A stretch of DNA of 64,000 bases from Pseudomonadales bacterium (GTDB lineage: Bacteria > Pseudomonadota > Gammaproteobacteria > Pseudomonadales > Azotimanducaceae): the NCBI GenBank assembly GCA_017642855.1, contig JAEPOO010000001.1, positions 2,147,469 through 2,211,468 of the forward strand, read 5' to 3'. Shown one piece after another: positions 8,134-16,085 of the stretch. Under the pieces are notes generated by a model, which was not told the DNA's origin, did not search any database, and saw only the letters and a program-made list of their open reading frames with translations. Numbering within the stretch: the first letter of the stretch is position 1; the number at the start of each line of letters is the position of its first letter. Both the position numbers and the translations under genes were made by a program.

Positions 8134-9147
8134 ATGTCATCTCAAAAGTCATCTCGTATTCTTGTCACCGGTGCCTCCGGTTTCATTGGCGGACATTGCG
8201 TCCTTGATCTGCTGAATCACGGCTATGAGGTTTGTGGCACAACTCGAAGCCAGGACCGTGCCGGTCAGGTACGGCAGCTCATGAAAGCACAGGGTGCCGA
8301 CGTTACGCGGTTGTCATTTGCCGAGGCTTTGTTAACAGACAAGGCAGGGTGGCCCAAGGCCATGACCCGTTGTGACGCGGTCTTTCATGTGGCATCGCCG
8401 GTGCCTACGGTTCAACCCAAGGACCCTGAAGACGTGATCGCACCTGCCAGAGCCGGCACCATGAACGTGTTAGAGGCGGCCGCGGAGGCCAACATAAAAC
8501 GAGTCATCCTGACTTCATCTGTGGCCTCAATCCTCGGAGGTATCTCTGAAGATCGTACCTATACCGCGGCAGACTGGAGTGACCCGGAAGATCCGCATCT
8601 CACCCCCTACTCGCTGAGCAAGACGCTGGCGGAAATAGATGCCTGGCAGTTCTGCTCGGAAAACGGCATCCAGCTCACGACCATTCACCCTTCCCTCGTC
8701 TTGGGACCGGCACTTGAGGAAGACTACGGCTCCAGCCTTGAGGCGTTGGCCAAGCTCCTCACGTTTGAGGTGCCGTTGCTTCCCAGGTTCGGTTTTGAAA
8801 TTGTCGATGCCCGGGACGTCGCGGCGCTGCATCGAATTGCTCTGGAAAACGAAGCATCAGTGAACCAGCGGCTGATCGCCTCCAACGGCTTTCTATGGTT
8901 TCGTGACATCGCAGCCATTTTGAAAAAGCAGTATCCGGCACGACGGATTCCTCAGCGCGAGATGCCGAACTGGCTGACCAGGCTGGCGAGTATTTTCGTG
9001 CCGGAGATTGGCAGCTTCATTGCGGACCTGGATGTTGTGAAGAGCTTGGATAACTCTCCCGCCAGAGAGCTGGGTTGGGCACCGAGAGAACCTGAAGCGG
9101 CCATCAAGACTGGTGCGGAAAGCCTGATTGGCTTCGGCATTGTTTAG
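8134..9147 (+). CDS. NAD(P)-dependent extended SDR (dihydroflavonol-4-reductase/epimerase-like)
   Basis: A 337-residue extended short-chain dehydrogenase/reductase. The nucleotide-binding motif TGASGFIG is at residues 12-19. The catalytic set is complete: Ser128-Ser129 in ILTSSVAS, Tyr159 and Lys163 in YSLSK. The HPSLVLGP segment that follows is typical of the dihydroflavonol-4-reductase-like subgroup, which reduces or epimerises carbonyl groups on bulky or CoA-linked substrates. The Arg pair in TTRSQDR after the second beta strand suggests NADP(H). It overlaps the convergent glycosyltransferase gene by 4 bases. The natural substrate cannot be deduced. Confidence 0.85.
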   Translation: MSSQKSSRILVTGASGFIGGHCVLDLLNHGYEVCGTTRSQDRAGQVRQLMKAQGADVTRLSFAEALLTDKAGWPKAMTRCDAVFHVASPVPTVQPKDPEDVIAPARAGTMNVLEAAAEANIKRVILTSSVASILGGISEDRTYTAADWSDPEDPHLTPYSLSKTLAEIDAWQFCSENGIQLTTIHPSLVLGPALEEDYGSSLEALAKLLTFEVPLLPRFGFEIVDARDVAALHRIALENEASVNQRLIASNGFLWFRDIAAILKKQYPARRIPQREMPNWLTRLASIFVPEIGSFIADLDVVKSLDNSPARELGWAPREPEAAIKTGAESLIGFGIV

Positions 9148-9758
9148 TTCTGTGCTTCCATCCAAGCATCGTAACGCACCAGATCCTCGGGTGTGTCGAC
9201 ATCCCATATCAGTGGCAACAATCTATAGCGGCAACGAAGTTCATTGAGCTTCCTGCAGGTTTCCGCCAGCACGGCAGGACCACCCCACGCTATCCCTGAA
9301 AAAATGGCAGGGGCACTTCCCGATACGCCGATCAACCCATAGCCACCATCGACTGCAGGACCGAGCACAACCTCATGCGACTCCAACGCATCAAATGCTG
9401 ATTCCACGTAATTCAGATCGAGTGTGGGTAAATCTGTGCCGATCAAGACGACGTTGGTGGCTCTCGAGAGACCGTCTTCTAACGCAAACGACATTCGTTC
9501 TCCGAGACCCGAGCCTTGTTGATCTCGCCTTTCGGCAGAGAACTGATCAAAGAAAGGATGATCGGCATCTGAACTGACCCAGACTTCAGCAGCGAGCTCG
9601 GATTCATCCAGACTCCCTAATAAGTGACCCGCCAAATCCGCATGGAGGGACGCAGCACCCTGCTCCCCCAATTCGGGAATCAGCCTGGTTTTTACCTCAC
9701 CTGGGACGGGCGCTCGCGTAAAAACCTGTACGAGTGAGTTAGAAGTTCGATGTTTCAT
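9144..9758 (-). CDS. TIGR04282-type glycosyltransferase (arsenosugar biosynthesis family, DUF2064)
   Basis: About 204 residues with a GT-A nucleotidyl-sugar fold. Diagnostic parts are FTRAPVPGEVKTRL at residues 13-26, IGTDLPTLDLNYV, and VLGPAVDGGYGLIGVSG. These match the TIGR04282/DUF2064 family, one clade of which is linked to arsenosugar synthesis; others sit near unrelated sugar genes. The ATG at 9758 is preferred. An in-frame GTG at 9779 would abut the tRNA gene on the opposite strand and place coding sequence across its promoter. No arsenic genes are visible nearby, so an arsenosugar role is not supported by context. Confidence 0.75.
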   Translation of the reverse strand: MKHRTSNSLVQVFTRAPVPGEVKTRLIPELGEQGAASLHADLAGHLLGSLDESELAAEVWVSSDADHPFFDQFSAERRDQQGSGLGERMSFALEDGLSRATNVVLIGTDLPTLDLNYVESAFDALESHEVVLGPAVDGGYGLIGVSGSAPAIFSGIAWGGPAVLAETCRKLNELRCRYRLLPLIWDVDTPEDLVRYDAWMEAQN

Positions 9759-9779
9759 TTCTGTTAGAATTGCCGCCAC

Positions 9780-9856
9780 GCCCTGGTAGCTCAGTTGGAT
9801 AGAGCATCCGCCTCCTAAGCGGAGGGTCGCAGGTTCGACTCCTGCTCAGGGCGCCA
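9780..9856 (+). tRNA. tRNA-Arg (CCT)
   Basis: The cloverleaf closes by eye. The seven-base acceptor stem GCCCTGG pairs with TCAGGGC through one G-U pair. The D arm carries AGCTCAGTTGGATAGAGC, the anticodon loop CTCCTAA has anticodon CCT at 9814-9816, and the T arm has GGTTCGACTCC. The discriminator is G and CCA is encoded (9854-9856). It marks the left edge of the glycan locus. Confidence 0.97.
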
Positions 9857-9902
9857 TATACACAGTTTTTGGAACTCAGGTTTCGCCAATAAGGCATAAC
9901 AC

Positions 9903-11648
9903 GTGGTCACGCAAAGTAACACGAATTCAAGAGATGAAGCACTCAAGCGTGCACAGCTCGCCGCAGAATCAGGCAATGTCAGCCAAGCGGCTTCGATTTT
10001 AAAAGAGATTTTGCGTGAATTTCCCAAAAATCCCATCGCTCGTAATCTCATGCGTCAACTTTTCCAAGGCAGGTCTATTAAAGACAGAAAGACGTTTCTT
10101 GACCATTGGCTGGAAGCCATGGAGCAATGGGCAGACGAGTCGAGACAACGGGCTGCGCAAGGCTGGAAATACCTACTGACCGTAGATAGCGCTTTCAACG
10201 ATCCAACGCTGAGTCCATCCTCTGACTCGACCGAGTCGATTACTAGTATTCCGCCGAATGAAGCATCGCAACCTGATCAAAGTTCAACACAAAAGCACCT
10301 TCTACTCAATCAGGATGCCCATCCTGAAAACGTTGGTATTCACGCACGAGAATTGATTGATAAGCTAGTTGAGATTCCCACATTGAGCGAATGCTGGCTA
10401 CAGGCTATGGCCCTTTGCCAATCAACGGACCCGTTGTTGACAGAGGACAGTTTCTCCGACATTGCTGAAGACCAACTTCGAGCGGAGCTAATCAAAAGCC
10501 AGACAGGTAGCGCACTAAATGTAGTGGTGGTTGGTGCCGGACCGGTGGGATTGGCGTTCACCAATGCCATGAAACTGGCCTTCGGCTCTGAGGTGAATAT
10601 TCTTGTTGTCGATAAGCGAGTTAGCTGTGAGCACAGGAAAGAGCCCTACAGCCGTCACTGGCTGACACACCTTCGTCCGCCACTAATGAACGGTATGTTG
10701 GATCCTTCACTAGTCAAAGTATTAGCACGTCTGGGACAGCCGGGTTTCCTCGGAACAACTATCGCCCTTCTGGAGACACTACTCTTACTTTCCAATAGGT
10801 CGCAGGACGTTAAGTTCCTATTCCAAAGTGAGCCAGATCTTGCATTTGTCGAACATGCTGATACCAATCTATTAGTCGACGCCAGTGGTGGGAGACTGGA
10901 TCTGTCCGAACCTCATTGGCAGGCAGGCCCATTCAGAGAAAACTCCAGCAAGATGGTTGTTAATTTCAATATTGCAGAGGGCTTCGGCAGCGGACATGCA
11001 TCTCATGGCATTACTAAATACATCAGAGCGCAAGAACAAAAGGTAAGCTTGCTGTTCAAGAACGGCCATGCTCAACCCGCTAGTGAAAAGGGAAACTTGC
11101 GTTCAGCAATGTTCAAACTTACTTCAATCCCGATTTCTCTTTATCAAGAACTAATCGAGTTCACTAAAAGCCGCAATGACGACAGCTTATTTTACGTCTG
11201 GCCAGGAAAATTACATAACGACATTAACGAGATTCTTCTACTCACGAACCTTAACCAAGAGAGCCTTCGTTTTTTGCAAGAGAGGGTTAGAACGAATACA
11301 GACCTCAAAAGCTTCTTTGATACCTGCGCTGGGAATTTTCAGGGTCTCGACTATCGAATCATTGAACTTTTAAGACTACTTAAGTCACGAATTTCTGATC
11401 TGAGCAAGGTTGGCATTGAAGTTCCTTTTATTTACCAACCAAAGCTTCGATTCCCGGGTGAAGGATACGACCACTTTTATGGACGCCCCATTTTGGCTAT
11501 TGGCGACACCGTCTACAATGGCCATCCGAAAGTTGGAAACGGTCTGTCCGCTCACCTAGAACACATCTCGCGTCTTCTGGACGAAGCTCTTTTCGCAGGC
11601 ATCATGGCCAGTCAGTTGGAGCCTAGCGACTCAAACGGACCTCACTAA
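9903..11648 (+). CDS. TPR-FAD oxidoreductase hybrid protein
   Basis: A 581-residue protein that joins two parts. Residues about 9-57 look like one or two TPR helices (ALKRAQLAAESGNVSQAASI). A Ser/Thr/Gln-rich linker follows. From residue 205 there is an FAD-binding Rossmann segment VVVVGAGPVGLAF (GxGxxG at 211-216) with the acidic ribose-binding Asp237. A second FAD motif, AIGDTVYNGHPKVGNGLSAH, has its GD at 534-535, as in aromatic monooxygenase-type flavoproteins. The GTG start has AAGG 8 bases upstream. It opens the glycan locus just after tRNA-Arg. Its substrate is unknown; the TPR helices hint at docking to a protein or complex. Confidence 0.7.
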   Translation: MVTQSNTNSRDEALKRAQLAAESGNVSQAASILKEILREFPKNPIARNLMRQLFQGRSIKDRKTFLDHWLEAMEQWADESRQRAAQGWKYLLTVDSAFNDPTLSPSSDSTESITSIPPNEASQPDQSSTQKHLLLNQDAHPENVGIHARELIDKLVEIPTLSECWLQAMALCQSTDPLLTEDSFSDIAEDQLRAELIKSQTGSALNVVVVGAGPVGLAFTNAMKLAFGSEVNILVVDKRVSCEHRKEPYSRHWLTHLRPPLMNGMLDPSLVKVLARLGQPGFLGTTIALLETLLLLSNRSQDVKFLFQSEPDLAFVEHADTNLLVDASGGRLDLSEPHWQAGPFRENSSKMVVNFNIAEGFGSGHASHGITKYIRAQEQKVSLLFKNGHAQPASEKGNLRSAMFKLTSIPISLYQELIEFTKSRNDDSLFYVWPGKLHNDINEILLLTNLNQESLRFLQERVRTNTDLKSFFDTCAGNFQGLDYRIIELLRLLKSRISDLSKVGIEVPFIYQPKLRFPGEGYDHFYGRPILAIGDTVYNGHPKVGNGLSAHLEHISRLLDEALFAGIMASQLEPSDSNGPH

Positions 11649-12140
11649 AATTTCGCGACCCTCCTCGACGCACTGATTGATCTCTTCGACAAAATCAGCA
11701 CGACCGATCGCATACTTTCGCTGCTCTCCAGTGTACGTTTTTCGATCTCTGACTGGTTCGATGCAGAGTATGACTTCTCCTGTTTCTTCAGCGTAACTCA
11801 GTAACCAGTTCTTCGATTTTCCAGGAATCTTGGGACCCACGGAGGAGGCTACGATAGCAGGAACGTCTGACGACGGTCTTTCCCAGATTTGTTTACCTTT
11901 CAAAATCACCTTGGATCGCGAAGGTTTCATCCACTCTGGCATGTTCGGATCAAGAAGCCACTGACACTTAAAATTCCTGCAAGGACTTACCGGCCTGGTT
12001 TCATAAATACCACATCCACGGTCTGCATGTTCACAACCGATGCCCGGGTGAATCTTCTTGCCGTTGATCTCTGCCTTGAGCCAGCCATCACAGCAAGCGG
12101 TACAATCACCACATGATCTATCGTTGGCGATATTGGTCAA
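11631..12140 (-). CDS. YkgJ-like cysteine-cluster protein
   Basis: A 169-residue protein with the N-terminal cysteine cluster of the YkgJ/CxxCxxCC family: Cys10, Cys13, Cys16, Cys17, Cys36, Cys43, Cys54 and Cys59. The pattern CGDCTACC then CGIYETRPVSPCRNFKC is typical. Such clusters are thought to bind metal, possibly zinc or an iron-sulphur centre, but no reaction is established. The start is a TTG preceded by AGGGAT; a nearby ATG is out of frame. Its 3' end overlaps the TPR-FAD gene by 18 bases, and it is divergent from another cysteine-bearing gene at 12208. Confidence 0.75.
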   Translation of the reverse strand: MTNIANDRSCGDCTACCDGWLKAEINGKKIHPGIGCEHADRGCGIYETRPVSPCRNFKCQWLLDPNMPEWMKPSRSKVILKGKQIWERPSSDVPAIVASSVGPKIPGKSKNWLLSYAEETGEVILCIEPVRDRKTYTGEQRKYAIGRADFVEEINQCVEEGREILVRSV

Positions 12141-12174
12141 AAATCCAGATCCCTGTTGAATTCATGTTTGACGT

Positions 12175-12180
12175 TATAAT
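12175..12180 (+). promoter_or_regulatory. Possible -10 box upstream of the 12208 gene
   Basis: A perfect TATAAT lies 27 bases before the GTG of the gene at 12208, within the divergent intergenic region shared with the YkgJ-like gene. No convincing -35 box is seen at 16-18 bases spacing, so this is tentative. Confidence 0.35.
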
Positions 12181-12207
12181 TCACCATTCTACCAACGGAT
12201 ATGCCTC

Positions 12208-12783
12208 GTGGTTAGACCGAAGAAAACAGATATAGATATACCTCCAGCGATGAGGCATCTGCCTCTCACATCAAATGGTTACAAAAAACCCTGGTTCGTG
12301 AAAGCCAACGACATCCGCGTGCCAGATGAAAAAAAGTACGTCCAGTCGATGACAAAAGGTAAGTGTTGGATCTGTGGCGGCACCAACAAGAAAGAGCAAG
12401 TTTTCGTGACTGACCCGAAATCAGCATCGCTTGGCGTGTCACTGGAACCCCCCTGCCACCCAGCTTGCGCCGAATACTCCGCGATGGTTTGTCCTTTCCT
12501 TATCCTGCCCAAAGCCAAGCGGCGCGAGGCCGGATTGCCGGAAAATTACCATGAGAATAACCAGGCGCCTGAGGCTTCAACACAAAACCCCGGCGAAATC
12601 ATCCTCACCTATGTTAAGAAGCATCGATTCGAAGCGGTTACAAAAACCAAGATGGCCCGCTGGGAACCGAGTCAGATATTGAGACAGTCTCTCTGGAAAG
12701 AAGGACAGATAATAGCTGACAATCCCAACGGGCCACTGCCAGCGAATCTCCTGGCAGACGCGGTAAGGCGAACCACAAGCTAG
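12208..12783 (+). CDS. Conserved hypothetical protein with CxxC / CHxxC cysteine motifs
   Basis: 191 residues. The N terminus IPPAMRHLPLTSNGYKKPWF and the cysteine set (CWIC at 53-56, CHPAC at 83-87, CPF from Cys95) resemble a family of uncharacterised proteobacterial proteins I recall with 'CWVCG...PPCH.eCAeYsarvCPFL'. The cysteines and His84 could bind one or two zinc ions. The C-terminal half (residues 105-191) has no motif I recognise. The GTG start is the first in-frame start after the predicted -10 box. It lies 6 bases upstream of the broken TPR-sulfotransferase gene and may share its transcript. No function is known to me. Confidence 0.65.
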   Translation: MVRPKKTDIDIPPAMRHLPLTSNGYKKPWFVKANDIRVPDEKKYVQSMTKGKCWICGGTNKKEQVFVTDPKSASLGVSLEPPCHPACAEYSAMVCPFLILPKAKRREAGLPENYHENNQAPEASTQNPGEIILTYVKKHRFEAVTKTKMARWEPSQILRQSLWKEGQIIADNPNGPLPANLLADAVRRTTS

Positions 12784-12789
12784 CCTGCC

Positions 12790-14202
12790 GTGAGCTTCCA
12801 AGATCTATACAAACAGCAACGATATCTTGACTGCGAAAAGCTGTGCCGAGAGACGCTCACGAGAGAAAAGGGCAATCTTGATGCCTACATGTTCCTGATT
12901 AAGTCTCTTGAAAATCTTGGCGAACTTACCGCTGCAGTTAAAGAGTGTGATCTCGCAATAAAACTCTGCCACGACACTAGTCACCAGGCTGAATTTCTGC
13001 ACCTGAAATCCGTCCTGCTGGTAAAAAGCAGCGAACTAAAGAAAGCAACACAAAGCTACAGGGCTGCTCTGCAGAAAGATCCAGAGCGTGCTGCCACCTG
13101 GTTGCTCCTCGCGTCCTGCCAATTCGAACTCAACCAGTTCAAGGATTGTGAAAAGTCCGTTGTAGAGGTACTAAAGCGTGCCGAAAGGCTTCCTTCGGCA
13201 GCGATGGGCAGAGCGCTGTATCTGCTCTCACAAAGCCGAGAACACTGACTGCCAGCGCACTGTTTAAGCGATTTCCTCAAACGCAAACTGTAGTTCATGT
13301 TCCCTATTACCACTTTGCATTAGCGGAGTTACACGAACGTGACAATAACTATACCCAGGCATTGCATCATTATGATGAAGGCAACCGGTTGGTAAATGCG
13401 ACAACAGGTTATGAAGTTGAGCGTGATCTGGACGCTATTCGCTTTTTACTGCGCACTGGGTTCGCCAGGCAACCTGACTGAAGGAGATCGCAATCTTTCG
13501 GTCCCGATTTTCATACTTGGCATGCCAAGAACCGGATCATCGCTCCTGGAGCAGATGCTCGGCAATCACTCATCTATCGAACCCATGGGAGAACTGCCTT
13601 GGCTGCCAAAAGCTTTTGAACAAGCCATTGGGTCATTGCGGCCACCAAGAAATCAAAATCAGATACGAGAAGCGTGCAAAGATTCTTCATTCCTGACAAA
13701 TGTTAAGACAGCGTATTACAACAACATTACGCAGACGGATAAGCCTTACCTGATAGACAAACTGCCCGGGAACTTTCTATACACCGGTATTATCCATGCG
13801 ATTTTCCCCGGAGCCCTCGTTATCCACACCAAACGTGAGAAACACGCAACCGTCTGGTCATGCTACAAAACACCATTCGTTGATGGGCAGGGATTCTCCC
13901 ACGACATCAGGGATGCATCCCGGTACTACGATGAAGTCGAAGCCGCAATTGCTTCTGCGGCTTCAGCGCTGAACTCTGGCTTCACCTCCATCGCATATGA
14001 AGATCTGGTCAACAATCCTGAACAGCTGATTCAGCAACTGCTGGAATTCCTTCAGCTTCCTTTTGAGGCGGTCTGCCTCGAGCACACGAAAGCTAAAAGA
14101 TTGGTATCAACTGCCAGTCGATATCAGGTAACTCAGCCTGTTTTTAAAGACGCCAACAGTGCCTGGAAACCCTTCGAGCCAATGATTTCAGCTCGATTTT
14201 AG
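12790..14202 (+). pseudogene. Frameshifted TPR-sulfotransferase
   Basis: Three collinear pieces of one gene are seen. Frame 1 (12790-13248) encodes TPR repeats ending ALYLLSQSR. Frame 3 (about 13240-13480) continues with YYHFALAELHERDNNYTQAL and ends FLLRTGFARQPD-stop. Frame 1 resumes with the sulfotransferase domain, FILGMPRTGSSLLEQML being the 5'-phosphosulfate loop and HTKREK the 3'-phosphate region. The two shifts compensate each other. The total of about 470 codons matches the intact 479-residue paralogue at 51201-52640, and the same landmarks occur in the same order. The N-terminal piece could still make a TPR-only protein. Sequencing or assembly error cannot be ruled out. Confidence 0.85.
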
Positions 14203-14335
14203 GCCATTGACCCGATGTCTTTTAGAGAAAACACGACGAATCAATCGGGTGGTAAACCTTCCTCAAGGACAGTACAAACGCACTTCTGAGCCAGCCGCTA
14301 TCGTCCGGCCAACTGGCATTAGCAGCGGATAACGC

Positions 14336-14638
14336 TGTTCCATTGTGCCGACAGCACATTGCTCCTAGTTAGTACCATAAGTCACCTTATTGCGACGGTT
14401 CAGAGATCAGTACTTGCTTGCCAACAAACCTTGTCAATAGTTCGCTGCTGACTATTATCACTATTCGCCGCCTGTAGCCGAAGTAATCAGAGATATTTCC
14501 GAATTAACTACCGCAACGCGCATTCTGTTCACAACGATTGATTACGCAATCAAACATACTTTGTTCTTCTTGTTTTCGGGAATCGCGGGAATCGCAAGCA
14601 TCCTATGTCGACAAAGTATGAGACAATTGTCACCTTGA
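14336..14638 (+). pseudogene. Eroded CFI-box-CTERM domain remnant
   Basis: One reading frame, interrupted by stops at 14366, 14378 and 14438, keeps the full layout of the CFI-box C-terminal domain (family consensus recalled as CFIATAAYG...LR.FRD.YLL...G..F...YY..SPP.A). The remnant reads CSIVPTAHCS, stop, LVP, stop, then VTLLRRFRDQYLLANKPCQ, stop, then FAADYYHYSPPVAEVI. The spacing between the Cys, LRxFRD, YLL and YYxxSPP landmarks matches the consensus residue for residue. A hydrophobic tail follows, HTLFFLFSGIAGIASIL. No start codon or upstream domain is left. Each stop is one substitution from a plausible sense codon. The tail overlaps the next gene in another frame. Confidence 0.75.
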
Positions 14639-15138
14639 AAACTCTGCACATCTTTCCGATGTTCGCTATTGACGACTACGACAACGCGGGGATAATAAAA
14701 CCCGGGTTCTTCCTGATCATTTGTACCGCTTTCACTGCCAGATTCATACTGACGTGGCCGCTATACATGCTCGCCAAAAGAGGTTTGAGGGCGAAAGAGA
14801 AAGGCGCATTAGATTTTCTAACCAACGTTTCGCCTCTCGAAATGATGAGTTCTATTCCAGCCCTTGTCATTCTGCTTTTAATAATCTCGAGAGATGTTGA
14901 TTCACCAAACTGGATGAGAATCATCTGGGCACGAGGAAGAGAACTTCTGGTTATCTCGGTTGCACTACAACTTGGCATACTTGTAATTGGCAATAGTTCA
15001 ATCAAATCTCTCCAGATAACCGATACCGTCATTGGTGCTATTAGCTTGTTTTTGGTGTTCTACTTCTCGCTAAATCCAAGACCTAAAGCTGTTTTTTCGA
15101 TGTTTCCGACCAAACCGGTAGAAGATGCTAAAAACTAG
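14605..15138 (+). CDS. Hypothetical membrane protein
   Basis: 177 residues with four likely membrane segments near 34-56, 80-96, 113-129 and 141-156, and a basic cytoplasmic loop (KRGLRAKEKG, 58-67). I do not recognise a family. The ATG lies inside the tail of the CFI-box remnant in a different frame, so a longer original N terminus may have been lost. It precedes the glycosyltransferase gene at 15150 by 11 bases and is probably on the same transcript as the acetylation genes. A role in polysaccharide export or assembly is possible only by position. Confidence 0.55.
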   Translation: MSTKYETIVTLKTLHIFPMFAIDDYDNAGIIKPGFFLIICTAFTARFILTWPLYMLAKRGLRAKEKGALDFLTNVSPLEMMSSIPALVILLLIISRDVDSPNWMRIIWARGRELLVISVALQLGILVIGNSSIKSLQITDTVIGAISLFLVFYFSLNPRPKAVFSMFPTKPVEDAKN

Positions 15139-15149
15139 CAGGTACATTT

Positions 15150-16079
15150 TTGGTCACTAAGGTTCTGTTCCATCGACAGTACGATCGGTATTCCGGGGGG
15201 CAACAGAAAGTCCTGGACTACTTCGAGCACTGCCTGGCACATCCAGAGCTGGAACCCTACATTTCCTGGGGGGATCAGTCCGCTCCAATAGAAACCACTC
15301 CCTGGCAACCCTTTAAAAACAGGGCGATCACAGACTTCAGACCGAACAATTTTGACCTGGTCTTTCTCGCAGGTATGGACTGGAAAGAATACCTGGACAG
15401 GAAGGCAGAAGATCAGCCTGTCATCAACCTTATCCAGCATGTCAGACACGCGAACCCCGAGGCTAACGTCTACCCTTACCTGTCTGAGGCAGCTACAAGA
15501 ATCTGCGTCAGCGAAGAAGTCAAGCAAGCCATTGACGGCACCAATCGAGTGAACGGCAGGACCATAGCCATTCCTAACGGAATCGATACGGGCTACCTCG
15601 ATAAATTTGTTAAAAGCCCAACCACAAATTCTGTTTACATCCTGGGTCTCAAACAGCCGGAGCTGGCAAAGGAGCTTGAGAGCGCTTTGTCCCAACGTTT
15701 CGAAATCATTTGTCATACTGACCATGTCCCGAGGAACCAGGTATTGGACAGCATGGCTTCTTCGGAGATTACAATTCTTCTACCCCATGCAACCGAGGGG
15801 TTTTTCCTGCCGGCGCTGGAAGCCATGTTGCTCAGCAAACTCGTTGTTGTCCCAGATTGCGTGGGTAATCGTTCATTTTGTGTCGATGGTATCAACTGCC
15901 TGATGCCTGACTTGGACAAAGGGCTTCTGCTCGCTGCGGTACACAGTGCCTCAGGGCTTCTCCGTTCCGACGGTGCAAAAAAACTACAAAAAGCCGCTAG
16001 GGAAACGGTCGAGGCTCATACGTTGAAACGCGAAAGAGACGCATTCTTTAAGCTTCTGAGCGCAATTGGAATCCTCTAG
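15150..16079 (+). CDS. GT4-like glycosyltransferase
   Basis: 309 residues with a GT-B fold. The C-terminal donor-binding half carries LLPHATEGFFLPALEAMLLS and VVVPDCVGNRSFCVDG, equivalent to the E-x7-E and 'G.n.e.i.dG.nG' motifs of family 4 retaining glycosyltransferases. The N-terminal half includes INLIQHVRHANPEANVYPYL, a typical acceptor-side segment. It is short for GT4 (usually about 350-400), with a compact N-terminal half. The TTG start is supported by GCAGG 7 bases upstream. It is 6 bases from the AlgI-like gene, so the GT and O-acetylation genes are probably co-transcribed. Confidence 0.75.
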   Translation: MVTKVLFHRQYDRYSGGQQKVLDYFEHCLAHPELEPYISWGDQSAPIETTPWQPFKNRAITDFRPNNFDLVFLAGMDWKEYLDRKAEDQPVINLIQHVRHANPEANVYPYLSEAATRICVSEEVKQAIDGTNRVNGRTIAIPNGIDTGYLDKFVKSPTTNSVYILGLKQPELAKELESALSQRFEIICHTDHVPRNQVLDSMASSEITILLPHATEGFFLPALEAMLLSKLVVVPDCVGNRSFCVDGINCLMPDLDKGLLLAAVHSASGLLRSDGAKKLQKAARETVEAHTLKRERDAFFKLLSAIGIL

Positions 16080-16085
16080 GACGCC

